A DNA stretch of 64,000 nucleotides from Brachypodium distachyon. Taxonomy: Eukaryota; Streptophyta; Magnoliopsida; Poales; Poaceae. Below the pieces are notes generated by a model. It did no database searches and was not told where the DNA came from. It saw only the letters and a list, made by a program, of their open reading frames with translations. Both the position numbers and the translations under genes were made by a program. Where the stretch lies: contig NC_016131.3 of the NCBI RefSeq assembly GCF_000005505.3, positions 42,183,355-42,247,354 of the forward strand. Direction: 5' to 3'. Below are positions 11,176-22,017 of the stretch, piece after piece; the first letter of the stretch is position 1, and each line of letters opens with the position of its first letter.

Positions 11176-11812
11176 GTGAGAAAGAGTTAATGATTTTGTG
11201 TTGGTTTGCGTGAAGAGATGTTCGCTAGCATAAGAGAAAGTTTCATGATTAAGAGGGTGCAATGTCAGCAAAATGCCTAAGATGACGTGCTAAGCGACAA
11301 GCATTGGGAGTGGCCTAAGGGACAGCGGCAGAGTAGATCTCAGATTTTTTACCAACATATATATATTGGTGATGTAAGTCGTTGTTGGCCATGTATGGGT
11401 AGTAGACACCATGTGGATACTTGATGGAGGCAACGTCTTGGTCTTCATGAGAAAACCACAAAAAACTATATTAGCCAATATTCTAACCATCAAATCAGAC
11501 CAACTCGTGTTCCGATCAGATCCTGACTTGTCATAATTCGGTTGCACCCATTTGGCATACTCGGTGTACGATCAAACATGCATGTAGGTTGCTTCATTTT
11601 TCTACAATGAATAACTCATTAGTATTTATCATACTGAAGTCGTCGGTGGACTCCAAAATGATACTATAAGGTCCCAACGATGATTGACGCCAGCTGTCGA
11701 GGGATAAAATATGCGTGCCTCACAAAAGTGCAATTCACGTGAGTGATTTCTTGGTCTCGAGGATATGCTCAAGGTATTAGTGATATCGCGAGATAGGTTT
11801 ACCCAAGTTTAG
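11176..11812. other. Unassigned sequence between element D and LINE-1
   Basis: AT-richer than the elements on either side. It contains a short TATATATATA run near 11360 and no ORF with recognisable content. It could be old host DNA, the target of D, or the 5' untranslated part of LINE-1. I see no terminal repeats. Confidence 0.5.
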
Positions 11813-13180
11813 GCCTCCGGAGAACGGGTAATAGCTCTTGCTTGGTTTGTAGTCAGATTCCCTCCCTGGAAGAATGTTCTGGAACTAATTGACTTACCTG
11901 CTTTTGCACTTGAGGAAGGGGGTGTTTTTGTAAAGATTACTGCATGGGAAGGCTTAGTGGATGCATTTGGTGAACTAACAGAAGCTTGGGTGCGAATCTC
12001 TGGCATCCCCCCTAAATGGTGCTCCTGGAAGGTGTTTGCTCAAATCTGCTCTGGTCTGGGTCTCATTGTGGATGTGGATTGGTCTGGTATTCAAGAGCTT
12101 CTATGAAAAAGTGAGAATCAAGATTGCTTGCAGAGATCCCACCAAGATTCCTCTCCCACCAAGATTCCTTTTGAGAGGCTGATTGAGATGAAGAGCAAAC
12201 TATATCTGCTTAGCTATAAAGTGGAAGGCTTCAAACAATCTGGCATTGACCAATATGAAGATCTTGATGGGCTTGAGATAGATGATGATATGGATGATGT
12301 AGGAGATGACTTCTTGAATGTCCATGCCCCTGCCCCTGCCCCCTCCACCACTTCCAATTCTGCTGATGACAAGGGTGGGTCTCCTCTCAGCCTATTGTGA
12401 CTCCTTGTACTCAATGTTGCCTGGGGAGCACTTCTGCTATTCAAATTGATCTGCCTTTCATAGCTCCCTGAGCCCTCCTCTGGATTGGTTCCTGAGGCTT
12501 CTATCAATAGTGCTTATTGCTCTTCTGTGTTGCAAACTCTGGATGCTCCTGGCTCTGACTATGATGAAGATACTGAGCTTGGTGAGGATGGGCTGGAATG
12601 CTTGCCTTCTCAGGTTGTCTTTGCCCTGCAATTTGAGGAGGTGTCTCGCTGCTTGTTTCCTGATCTGGATAATGCTAAAGAGGCTGTTGGTAATCAAGTG
12701 GTCCAAGGTGATTTCCCTGGAAGAAAAAGGAAATAGGGTCCTGTGCTTGCCCAGAGGCGCAGCTCCAGAATCGCTTCTCAACAAAATGTTCTTGAAAAAG
12801 CAACTCAGTTACTAATGAAGAAGAATCTGGAAATTCCTCCTACCTTTAAAGGTAATTTGTTTGCTGTTTTATCCATTGATTACTTGAGCTCTGTAGCTTA
12901 GAATGTTGATATTAATGTGGGGGATAACCCTGTTACTCAAAATAACATCATTCAGGATCCGGTTCTAGATGAATTAAAATCCTGCTTAAACTTTGCACAA
13001 GATAACCCTGAAATCTCTTTACCTGCTTGCATCAATAGTTCTGTTCCTGAAATGTTGGATGTGGATATTACTATCCCTTCTCAATCTGTGGTACAGATTG
13101 AGGATCAACATGGCTGGACTGAGGTTAAGTCTAGTAAAAAGCCTTGTGGCTGTGGTTCTCCCTCCTTGCTAAATGTTTTA
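11813..13180 (+). pseudogene. LINE-1 ORF1 (DUF4283-type gag-like protein), broken
   Basis: The first frame reads IALAWFVVRFPPWKNV at 11831 and continues through ISGIPPKWCSWKVFAQ near 12010, matching the DUF4283-type N-terminal domain of plant LINE ORF1 proteins, which bind RNA. At about 12095 the frame shifts by one base (continuing YEKVRIKIACRDPTKIP). Then a 17-bp tandem duplication (12137-12170) shifts it again to FERLIEMKSKLYLLSYKVEGF. The rest is an acidic region (LEIDDDMDDVGDD near 12280) and further split frames to about 13180. No intact protein is possible. I did not see a clear zinc knuckle. Confidence 0.7.
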
Positions 13181-16100
13181 TGATTGATTTAATTTGGATT
13201 GTCACGGGATTGAACAAACCTGGTAAATCTTTATGTGTTGCTGAAACTATTGCTGCCCACCAAGTTGACTTTGTGGGTTTGCAAGAAACTAAAAAAGAAG
13301 ATTTCTCTGATTCCATTTTGAATTTACTTGCTGGCTCTCAGTTATTTTCTTGGCATTATCTCCCTGCCACAGGTTCTGCTGGTGGCATTTTGATGGGCTT
13401 TAAAATGGATAAGTTTGAGGTCCTAGGTTTTAAAACCAAAAAATATTGTACCATTGCTGTGATTAAGAATAAAATTGACCATTTTATTTGGCAGCTCATC
13501 ATTGTTTATGGTTCTGCTTATAGCGAATTCAAATTGGAGTTCATTGCTGAACTCCATGATGTTCTGGCTGCTGAGTCCCTTCCTACTTTGGTGGGTGGGG
13601 ATTTCAACCTGGTTAGATCTGGGCTTGATAAAAACAATGGAAATTTTAATCCCCAATGGTCTTTTCTTTTTAATGATTGGATCAATAGGTGGGCTTTGAT
13701 GGATCTTAGGATCTCTAACAGAAGTTATACCTGGTCCAATAATCAACAAGTTGTCATTATGGCTGCCTTGGATAGGATTTTAGTCACAACCTCCTGGGAT
13801 GCTCATTTCCCCCTTTCCTTGGTTAAAGCCCTCCCTAGGGTGTGTAGTGATCATGCTCCTCTCCTTATTAATACTGGTGCTTTATCCTTTGGCGGTGAGA
13901 AACTTTTTCGTTTTGAAAAATGGTGGCTCTCCCAAGAAGGCTTTGTGGCCTTTGTGGAACAAATTTGGTGCTCTCCTTGTCCGTTCTCCATCCCAATCGA
14001 AGTCTGGCAATTTAAGTTACGACTCCTTCGAAGAAAACTAAAGGGGTGGAATAGTAATGTGGAAGCTGCTCTGAAAAAGAAGAAGAAATTGCTCCTTGAG
14101 GAGTTTGACATTCTAGATATCTTTTCTGAACATAACTCGCTCTCTGAGCAAGAAGCCTTGAGGCTTAAAGAAATTTGGTTGAACTTGACATTATTTGGCA
14201 GACCGAAGAAACTAAAATGTGGCAACGTTCTAGAGACAAATTCATTTCGGAGGGAGATAGAAACACTGCGTATTTCCACGCTCTTGCTAACCAGAGAAGA
14301 AGAAAAACATATTTGGCTGTTTTAGATGGCCCTAATGGTCCTGTTTCTGATATCCATGGCATGCTAGCTATGGCCTCCGACTTCTACAAATCTCTCTTTG
14401 GGTTTGAGCCCAGGCTTGATATTTCTCTTGGAGACCAGTTTTGGGATCCTGGTGACCTGGTTTCCCCTGAGGAAAATTGCTTGCTTGAGCGACCTTTTTC
14501 TGAAGAAGAGATCCGGGCTGTGGTGTTTGGCTCTTATGCCACCGGCGCCCCAGGACCAGATGGTTTTCCCTTCTTGTTTTACCAAAAATTTTGGTATCTC
14601 ATCAAAGATGACTTCATGGCCTTAGTTGCTGACTTACAGAATTGCAATCTTGACGTCTCTAGACTAAATTTCTATATCCTTACTGTGATTCCCAAAGAAC
14701 CTAATGCCAAGGAAATGAAAAGGTTTCGACCTATCAGTCTTAGTAACTGTAGTCTCAAAATCATTACCAAAGCTATGACGAATCGTATCTCCCCGGTTTG
14801 TCACAGGATTATCTCCACTAACCAAACTGCCTTCATCAAGGGCAGGTTTATTTTGGAAAGTGTTTTTTTTGCTCATGAAATACTTCATGAGGTCCACAGG
14901 TCTGGCTCCCCAGGCTTGGTCCTAAAACTTGACTATGAGAAAGCCTATGATCGAATTAGCTGGGATTTCCTTGAGGAAATGCTTAAATCTAGAGGTTTTG
15001 GTCCAACTTGGAGAATTTGGATTCGGAACATTCTTGTGAATGGCTCCTTTAGTGTGCGCATTAGTAACACTCTTGGCCCATACATTGTAGCTGGAAAAGG
15101 CCTTAAACAAGGGGACCCCCTTTCCCCTATTTTGTTCAATTTAGTTGCTGATGTCTTCACAAAAATGCTTGATAAAGCTGCTAGTGCTGGGCTTATCCAG
15201 GGACTGCTCCCTAAGGTGCTCCCAGGTGGTGTTATTAGCTTACAATATGCTGACGACACCATATTTTCCTCAAAAAGGATCTAGCTATTGCCAGACATCT
15301 TAAATGACTTCTAACCTGCTTTGAAAAGCTGTCTGATATGAGGATTAACTACCACAAGAGTGACCTTTTGACCCTTAATATGGATCTGGATCAGGCCAGT
15401 GTTTATGCTCAGGTTTTCTGTTGTAAGCTAGGCTCTTTTCCTTTTAAATACCTGGGCATTCCCTTGCATCACAGCAAGCTTAAGAAGGAAGATCTACAAT
15501 CTGTCATTGATAAAGTGATTAAGAGAATCTCGGGTTGGAGGGGAAAGATTCTATCTTATGGTGGAAAACTGGTTTTACTTAAAACTTGCATTTCCAGCAT
15601 ACCTACATACCTTATGTCTTTCATTAAATTCCCTAAGTGGGCTATTAATGCTATGACCTGACAGATGAGCCACTTCTTCTTGGGGAACCTAGGGGATCAA
15701 CATAAGTACCATTTGGCTGATTGGGGCTTGATTAGTAAGAAAAAAGAATTTGGTGGTTTGGGCATTTATGACCAAAGAGATTTTTATCTCTGTTTGCTTG
15801 CTTCTTGGATTAAAAGATATCACTTATCTGATAATAAAATTTGGAAACTGATTGTTGACTCCAAATACAATGTTTCAAATCCAAACATATTATGGTCCTT
15901 TGGTGATCATGCCTCCCCCTTCTGGAAGAGAGTGGCATGGGCTGCTACTGCAGCAAAATCTGGATATTGTTGGAAGGTTGGTAATGGTACTAAAATCAAA
16001 TTTTGGGAGGATGTTTGGTTTGGACATTGTTGTTTAGCTACCCAGTTTTGGGATTTATACACTATAGTTAATGAACACAAATGCAACATTGCTGAAGTGT

Positions 16101-16417
16101 GGGATGGTTCCCAGCTTAAGCTTTCGTTCAGACGTTCGGTTGATTTTGCTCTGATAGATAGATGGTTTGAATTATAAGATATATTTCACATTGTTCATCT
16201 TAATTCTGAACCTAATGCTCCCATTTGGATGTTTCATCAATTTGGGCTATACTGTTGAATCTTTCTATGCATTTGTGAATAATGGGGGCATTCAGAGAGC
16301 ATATACCCCAATGATGTGGAACATTACTGTTCCTCCCAAGATTCATGTTTTTCTGTGGCTTCTTACCTATAATAAGCTTCTCATAAGGGATAATTTGGCG
16401 AAGTGCCGGCATGTGGA
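13177..16417 (+). pseudogene. LINE-1 ORF2, endonuclease and reverse transcriptase, broken
   Basis: The endonuclease part has VGLQETK (near 13278), GGDFN (13595), SYTWSN (13725), ALDRI (13768) and CSDHAP (13845), the usual order of apurinic-like endonuclease motifs; the first motif reads WIVTGLN instead of WNVRGLN. A frameshift near 14178 leads into reverse transcriptase, open from 14175 to 15284: RFRPISLSNCSLKI (14728), LDYEKAYDRI (14930), GLKQGDPLSP (15100) and the catalytic QYADD (15243). A stop near 15282 and others at 15303 and 15659 break the rest, which shows YLGIPL (15450) and the start of a zf-RVT zinc-binding domain (HVFLWLLTYNKLLIRDNLAK, 16345) that element B cuts at 16417. Position and order fit plant L1-type ORF2. 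Confidence 0.85.
16413..16417. repeat. Target site duplication of element B (left copy)
   Basis: GTGGA directly before the left LTR (TG at 16418) is repeated at 24738-24742 directly after the right LTR (CA at 24737). Keeping one copy restores the LINE-1 reading frame. Confidence 0.9.
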
Positions 16418-17294
16418 TGTCGCACCAGTGACACCCAGGGTACCACCGTTCCATGACGCGTGGGTCGCCTCACCCGCTCCCCTCAAGGATAACGCCCCGG
16501 GCAGCACCACACAAGCTGCCCGGCAAGCCACCAGGCCGACAGGGCTAGCCAGGCTGCGGGGGTTGCCCTGGAAGGCAACAAGAGAATCCCCGTCTGGGCG
16601 CTCCCCGGGAAGGTCACTTGCCGGGGAGGGTGTTCCCGGGCACCGGCGCTTGCTACAAGGACAGTACCAAACGGACAGAGCACCGATGCCACGTGGCTGC
16701 CCGGCGGGCTCCCTGTGCGCAGAGCTCGTCAGGGAAAGGAGTGAAGCACAAGCAAGCATTTAATGCTCCGACAGAAAGGGGATTCCCCGTCTAGTCAGCC
16801 CATAGCGACTGGCCCGCTGTGAATTCTAGGCATGTAGCGCCCTAGCTGCAGGGCTACTCACCATGCATGCAAGCCAGCGCAGCGAGGGCAAGTTGCCCGA
16901 GTTCTTTGCTCGCCATTTGTCACCCATGCACCAAGGCACCTGTGGTATCCCCTTGAGTATAAAAAGAGGACCATTGCCAACGGTCAAAGGGTTCATTTCG
17001 GTTCCTTACTAGTTTTAGCCAGAAAAAGCAAATAGCCCTTTGGCAGAAAAGGAGAGAACGCCCGGGAACTCCCCCGGCAACCTGTAAACCCTTGTTCACT
17101 GGCTAATAAGAACACAGAAGCAGGACGTAGGGATTTACACCTCAGGGTGGCCCGAACCTGGGTAAAACGATCGTGTGCATCTTCACAATGGACATTGGCC
17201 TTGCCGGCGATCGCCGGAGCGATCCCCGACGCCCTCTGCCGAACCTAAAAGGGGGTGCCACTCACCCCCGGTGTCTAAGCCCCAGGCTACGACA
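16418..17294 (+). repeat. Left LTR of element B, inverted orientation (877 bp)
   Basis: Begins TGTCGCACCAGTGACACC and ends GGCTACGACA. It is the reverse complement of the right LTR (876 bp) apart from about 55 differences. The TATA box (GTATAAAAAGAGG) is at about 16957-16969. The LTR end is followed by TCT, the same three bases that follow the LTR before the PBS on the other side. The sequence then diverges (CTCGCGGGG instead of GGCGCGCC). Confidence 0.9.
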
Positions 17295-17670
17295 TCTCTC
17301 GCGGGGTGGATCTTCTGGCCTTCGTGTGTTATGCCTTGTGCTGCTGGGGACTCGCGCCCTACCCACTTGGCCAGACAGGGACCTGGGACGGACCCGCAGT
17401 GCCAACCTAGGGTCAAGTAGCAGCGGCGAGCCACTCCGCTTGCGGGATAGCTACTCCCAAGCATGCGCCCACGGGACGGACCCGCAAGCCGCAGGGGAGC
17501 GCACTCCCCCCGCAAGTGTCCTTCTAACACCCCAGCCACACGCAAGACTCGAACCACACCAACGAGCCAATCGTTAAGTATCAGAAAGCTAGGCGGCTAG
17601 GATCATGTACTTAGCTGTCCGTTTCTTGTCGAACGTATCGGTTCTGTACTTGGAACGCCTGCTGGAGGGG

Positions 17671-17854
17671 TGCGGCAACGGCACGATGGCAGTGCACCCA
17701 TCGGCGCTGAGCACGGATGGCATGCACCACCATCGTGTCTCTGCGGCAACCCTCGCCTCGGAACCGCCTGGTTGAGAGACGCGGCAAGGGCACGGTGGCC
17801 GTGCACCCATCAGCGCTGAGCACTGATGGCATGCACCACCACCGTGTCTCCGCA
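17671..17854. repeat. Two tandem hairpins in element B
   Basis: The first pairs 17671-17697 with 17721-17746; the second pairs 17781-17806 with 17830-17854. Outer stems read CACGATGG/CCATCGTG and CACGGTGG/CCACCGTG, so the two hairpins differ by matched changes in both arms. They correspond in position to those in A (21-96) and C (40146-40214). Confidence 0.65.
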
Positions 17855-18295
17855 GCCTCCCTCGCCTTCGCAGCCATCTTCTTAGCTTCGCTCTGCGTTG
17901 CTCCATGGCCACCACGCCCTTTTATAGGCATGGTGAAGAATCCTGCCACTATGCGCACCGAGTTACCGCGGCACAAGTGGCGACACCCTCCTGCGGTAAG
18001 AACCTTGAAGCGGTCGCCATGCACCACTGGCTACCCGCTAAATGACACAGCCCGTGAGCACTCCCCGAGTGTCACAGTGTGCCCGATCCCATCCTTATCC
18101 TGCATGTCAGATTCTTACCACGCCCGAGATGCTGCAAAAAATTTACGAAACGCACAAAAAAAGACGCAGCATAGATAGAGACACACAGCCTCCTGCCTCC
18201 CAGCCCCCGTGCACAGAAGGATCGATACCAAACTTGGGTGTGAGCATTCTTCCCATCCCAAGACACTTACACTGCGTGGTCCACGTTGCGGGGAA

Positions 18296-18433
18296 CCCAG
18301 CAACGGCACGACCCCGTGCCGGAGTGATCCGGCAACAGGATTTTAGTTTTCGAGGCTCCAGCAACCCAGCAACGGCACGACCCCGTGCCGGAGTGATCCG
18401 GCAACGGGATTTTAGTTTTCGAGACTCCAGCAG
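18296..18433. repeat. 69-bp tandem duplication in element B
   Basis: Two units start at 18296 and 18365, each with CCCAGCAACGGCACGACCCC and a GGATTTTAGTTTTCGAG segment, differing at only a few bases. It sits just left of the pol end, at the place where element A has the 39-bp repeat. Confidence 0.85.
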
Positions 18434-18651
18434 CCCCCTGGTCACAGCCAAGGATGGAAAGAGACTTCTGTGCACTTAGAGCAGGAGATAGAATGAAGAA
18501 CATGCAAATAATGAGACAATTTGAAATTCAGAAGAAACTATTTATCTTTATTCATAAAAACTAGCGGATTACAATTGGAGGTTTCCCGGCTACACTAGTT
18601 CGAGAGGCATGCTGCCGGAGCATCACCTGTGGGTCGGGCTCCGCCGCTTCA

Positions 18652-21600
18652 TGGGTAGAACTTGCGGAAGTGCTCAAGGTTCCAACTGTTTTGCACCGGC
18701 AAGCCTTCTTCGGTTTCCAGCCGGACAGCCCCCGGCCTAGTCACCTGCACTACCCAGAAAGGGCCCTCCCATTTCGGAGCCAGCTTGTATCTGGCGCAGG
18801 ACAAGATCTCCGACCTCGAGCTCCCGGGGACGGACCCGCCTGTCATGATAACGGCGGAGCCCCTGCTGATAGCGCGCAACTCTGACAGCAGCCCGGCATC
18901 GAAGCTCTTCGATGAAGTTAGGATCGTCAACTCTGTGCTCGTGTTGGCTATGCTTGCCGTACGCGCGTACTCGAGGTGATCCATGCTTGAGCTCGAGGGC
19001 CAGCACTGCTTCTGTCCCGTAGACAAGGGCGAAAGGAGTTTCGCCCGTTGCCCGGCTAGGTGTGGTCCAGATTGACCTCAGCATGGGCTGGAGTTCTTTG
19101 ACCCAGTGCTTCCCGTGGCCTTTGAGCTTGTCAAAGGTTCTCGTCTTGAGCCCCCGCAGCACCTCTGCGTTGGCTCGCTCCGCCTGTCCGTTGCTCCTCG
19201 GGTGAGCGACAGAGGGGAAGTGGATCTTGGTGCCCATGCCCTTGCAGTAGGCTTGGAACACGACGCTCGTGAATTGCGTGCCGTTGTCGGTGATGATGCC
19301 ATTGGGCAGGCCGAACTGGCACACGATGCCCTTGAAGAATTTGATGGCCGCTTGAGCGGTCACCTTCCGCACTGGTTTCACTTCCACCCACTTGGAGAAC
19401 TTGTCGATGGCCACCAGCAAATACTAGTAGCCACCAACCGCTCTCGGCAGTTTGCCGATGATGTCAAGCCCCCAGACCGCGAACGGCCAGGAGAATGGAA
19501 TGACTTGTAGGGTCTGCGCCAGCTGGTTACTCTTCTTCGCGTGGGACTGGCACGCCTCGCATGTCTTGACTAGCTGCTCAGCATCGTCTAGCGCTGTAGG
19601 CCAGTAGAAGCCATGTCTGAAGGCCTTGCCGGCTAAAGCCCGGGAGGCCACATGGTGCGAGCATGTGCCTCGGTGTATGTCTTCCAGAAGTGCACGCCCT
19701 TCGTCTTGGGGCATGCAGAGGAGCTTCACTCTGTTTGCACGCCTCCGGTAGAGATCCCCGTCTATCAGAGCGTACATCTTGGCTTGCCGAGCTACACGCT
19801 CCGCGGCAACATCATCTTCCGGGAGGGCTTCCCCTTTCAGGTAGCGGGTGATGTCTGCTGCCCAAGGTGGGGTTTCCCTACTTACGCATGCCATCACATC
19901 AGCGGCATGGACATCCGTTGTTGCGGGGTTTCCTTCGGGTGCCGGGGGGGCTTCCTCGGCAGCCGGCTTGGGAGCGACCGAAGGCGCAGTCTGCCTGTGC
20001 CAGAACACCCCCGCCGGAACCTTCCGGCGCTCTGCTGCCCACTTGGACAGCTCGTCTGCCGCGAAGTTATCCTTGCGCTTGACGTGCTCGAATCGCAAAC
20101 CTTTGAACTTGCGTTCTAGCTTGCGGACTTCATCCACGTACGCTGCCATCTGCGGGCAGTCGTAGTCCGGTTGATCACGAGTTGGGAATCCCCGCGAATA
20201 ACCAGGTGCATGATATCAAGGGCGATCGCCACCCGCAACCCGGCGAGCAACCCTTCGTACTCAGCTGTGTTGTTGGTGGAGTTGGGGAAGTCGAGCTGGA
20301 TGGCGAACTTCAGCTGGTCTCCTGTAGGTGACTCGATGACGACTCCGGTGCCAGCCCCCTGCAGGCTGAACGCGCCGTCGAAGTACATGATCCAGTGGCC
20401 TTCGTCCAGCTTGCCGGGCAGGCTGGTCTCCGGCTCTTCTTCTTCTATGCCCGTCGAGGTCCATTCTACAACGAAATCAGCCAGAGCAGCACTCTTGATA
20501 CTCTTGGTGTTGATGAAGTGTAGATCGAACTCCGTCAACTTCATTCTCCACTCGGCCACCCTTCTGGTGGCTTCACGGTTGGTGAGGGCCCACTCAAGGC
20601 AAAACCCTGATACTACCGTGACACGGTGCGCCTGGAAGTAGTGGCGCAGCTTGCGTGATGCAAGCAGAATCCCCAGCAAGAGATTCTGCACTTGCGGGTA
20701 CTGCGCGCGGGCGTCACGCAACACCGTGCTGAGGAAGTACACCGGGTGCTGCACGAGCCGCTTGCGCGGTGTTGACGCCGCCGGCTCGACGGCTGTTCCC
20801 GGGTCCGAGGCAGTTGCCAGGGCTAGCTCAGCCCCCTGCCCCGCAAGCTCAGCCCCCGAGAGGTCCTCTTCTCTCTCGGTAACTAGCACTGAGCTGACCA
20901 CTTGGTCAGTCGCTGCTAAGTAGAGTAGCAGCAGCTCGCCCGGCCCTAGGGCGACGAGGATTGGCGGCGACTTCAGGTACTGCTTGAGATCCTGAAACGC
21001 CGCCTCAACCTCGGGGGTCCAGTCAATTGGGCCCTTCCTCTTCATTACCTTGAAGAAAGGCAGGGCGCATTCGCCCAACCTCGAGATGAAGCGCCCCAAC
21101 GCGGCTACGCAGCCGTTGAGGCGTTGCACGTCCTTCACCCTGCGGGGAGCCTCCATTTTCTCGATAACTTCTATCTTCTTTGGGTTGGCTTGAATCCCCC
21201 TGTGTGAAACCAAGAAGCCCAGAAGCTGCCTGGAGTCTACACCAAAGGTGCATTTCTCAGGGTTCAACTTGAGCTTGATCCTGCGGAGGTTATCGAACGT
21301 TTCCCACAGGTCATCAATCAGCGAGTCCCCGCACTTCGATTTGATGACGATATCATCCATGTAGGCCTCAACATTTCGGCCTAGCTTGGATCCCAAACAC
21401 TCGCGTAAAGCATGCTGGAATGTTGAGCCCGCGTTCTTCAACCCGAAAGGCATGCACGTGTAGCAGTAGCAGCCAACCGGGGTGATGAACGCCGTTTTTT
21501 TCTTCGTCTTCGACTGCCATCTTAATTTGATGGTAGCCAGAAAAAGCATCCAAAAAACACAGCAAATCACAACCGGCAGTGGAATCTATTATTTGATCAA

Positions 21601-21960
21601 TGCGAGGTACAGGGAAAGGATCTTTAGGACACGCACGGTTAAGATCAGTAAAATCTACACACATGCGAAGTTTATTCTCCCCCTTGGGTACTACTACAGG
21701 GTTAGCTAACCAAGTGGGGTATAGTACTTTCCTGTTAGCCCCCGCAGCTTTAAGTTTGTCCACTTCTTGCTTGATGAAATATTTGCGCTCCTGTGCTTGC
21801 CGGCGGATCTTCTGCTTGACGGGGCGGGCGTCTGGACGCACCGCGAGTCGATGCTCGATCACCTCCCTAGGGACTCCGAGAAGGTCCGACGGTTCCCAAG
21901 TGAACACATCGGCGTTCTCCCAGAGGAAAGTGATGAGGGCGCTTTCTTATTTGGCATTGA
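18652..21960 (-). pseudogene. Element B pol: reverse transcriptase, RNase H, integrase (broken)
   Basis: RT begins near 21907 (WEPSDLLGVPREVIEH), then MCVDFTDLNRACPKDPFPVP (21650), FLDAFSGYHQIKM (21550) and the catalytic YMDDIV (21360). RNase H follows (MYFDGAFSL at 20385; NNTAEYEGLLAG at 20265), then the linker, the integrase zinc region (HRGTCSHHVASRAL near 19670; CEACQSHAKK near 19555), the core (WGLDIIGKLP near 19470; TDNGTQF at 19290; GQAERANAE at 19185) and the C-terminal domain ending FYP at 18652. The long piece 20116-21570 is open for 484 codons. A frameshift in RT near 21480, a stop near 19425 and a frameshift near 18780 interrupt it. Most catalytic motifs survive, so this is the best-kept integrase of the A/B subfamily here. 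Confidence 0.85.
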
Positions 21961-22017
21961 GGTTTGCACCGATGGTGACGGTGCGCTCCTCATTGCCGGC
22001 TTGGAGAGGCAGCTTCT

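Noticed and set aside
16418..17294. Left LTR of B as an independent solo LTR
   Set aside because: The TSD gtgga pairs its outer end with the outer end of the right LTR, and it lacks its own TSD at 17295.
17671..17854. CRISPR-like array of hairpin repeats
   Set aside because: Only two units, eukaryotic retrotransposon context, no spacers of even length.
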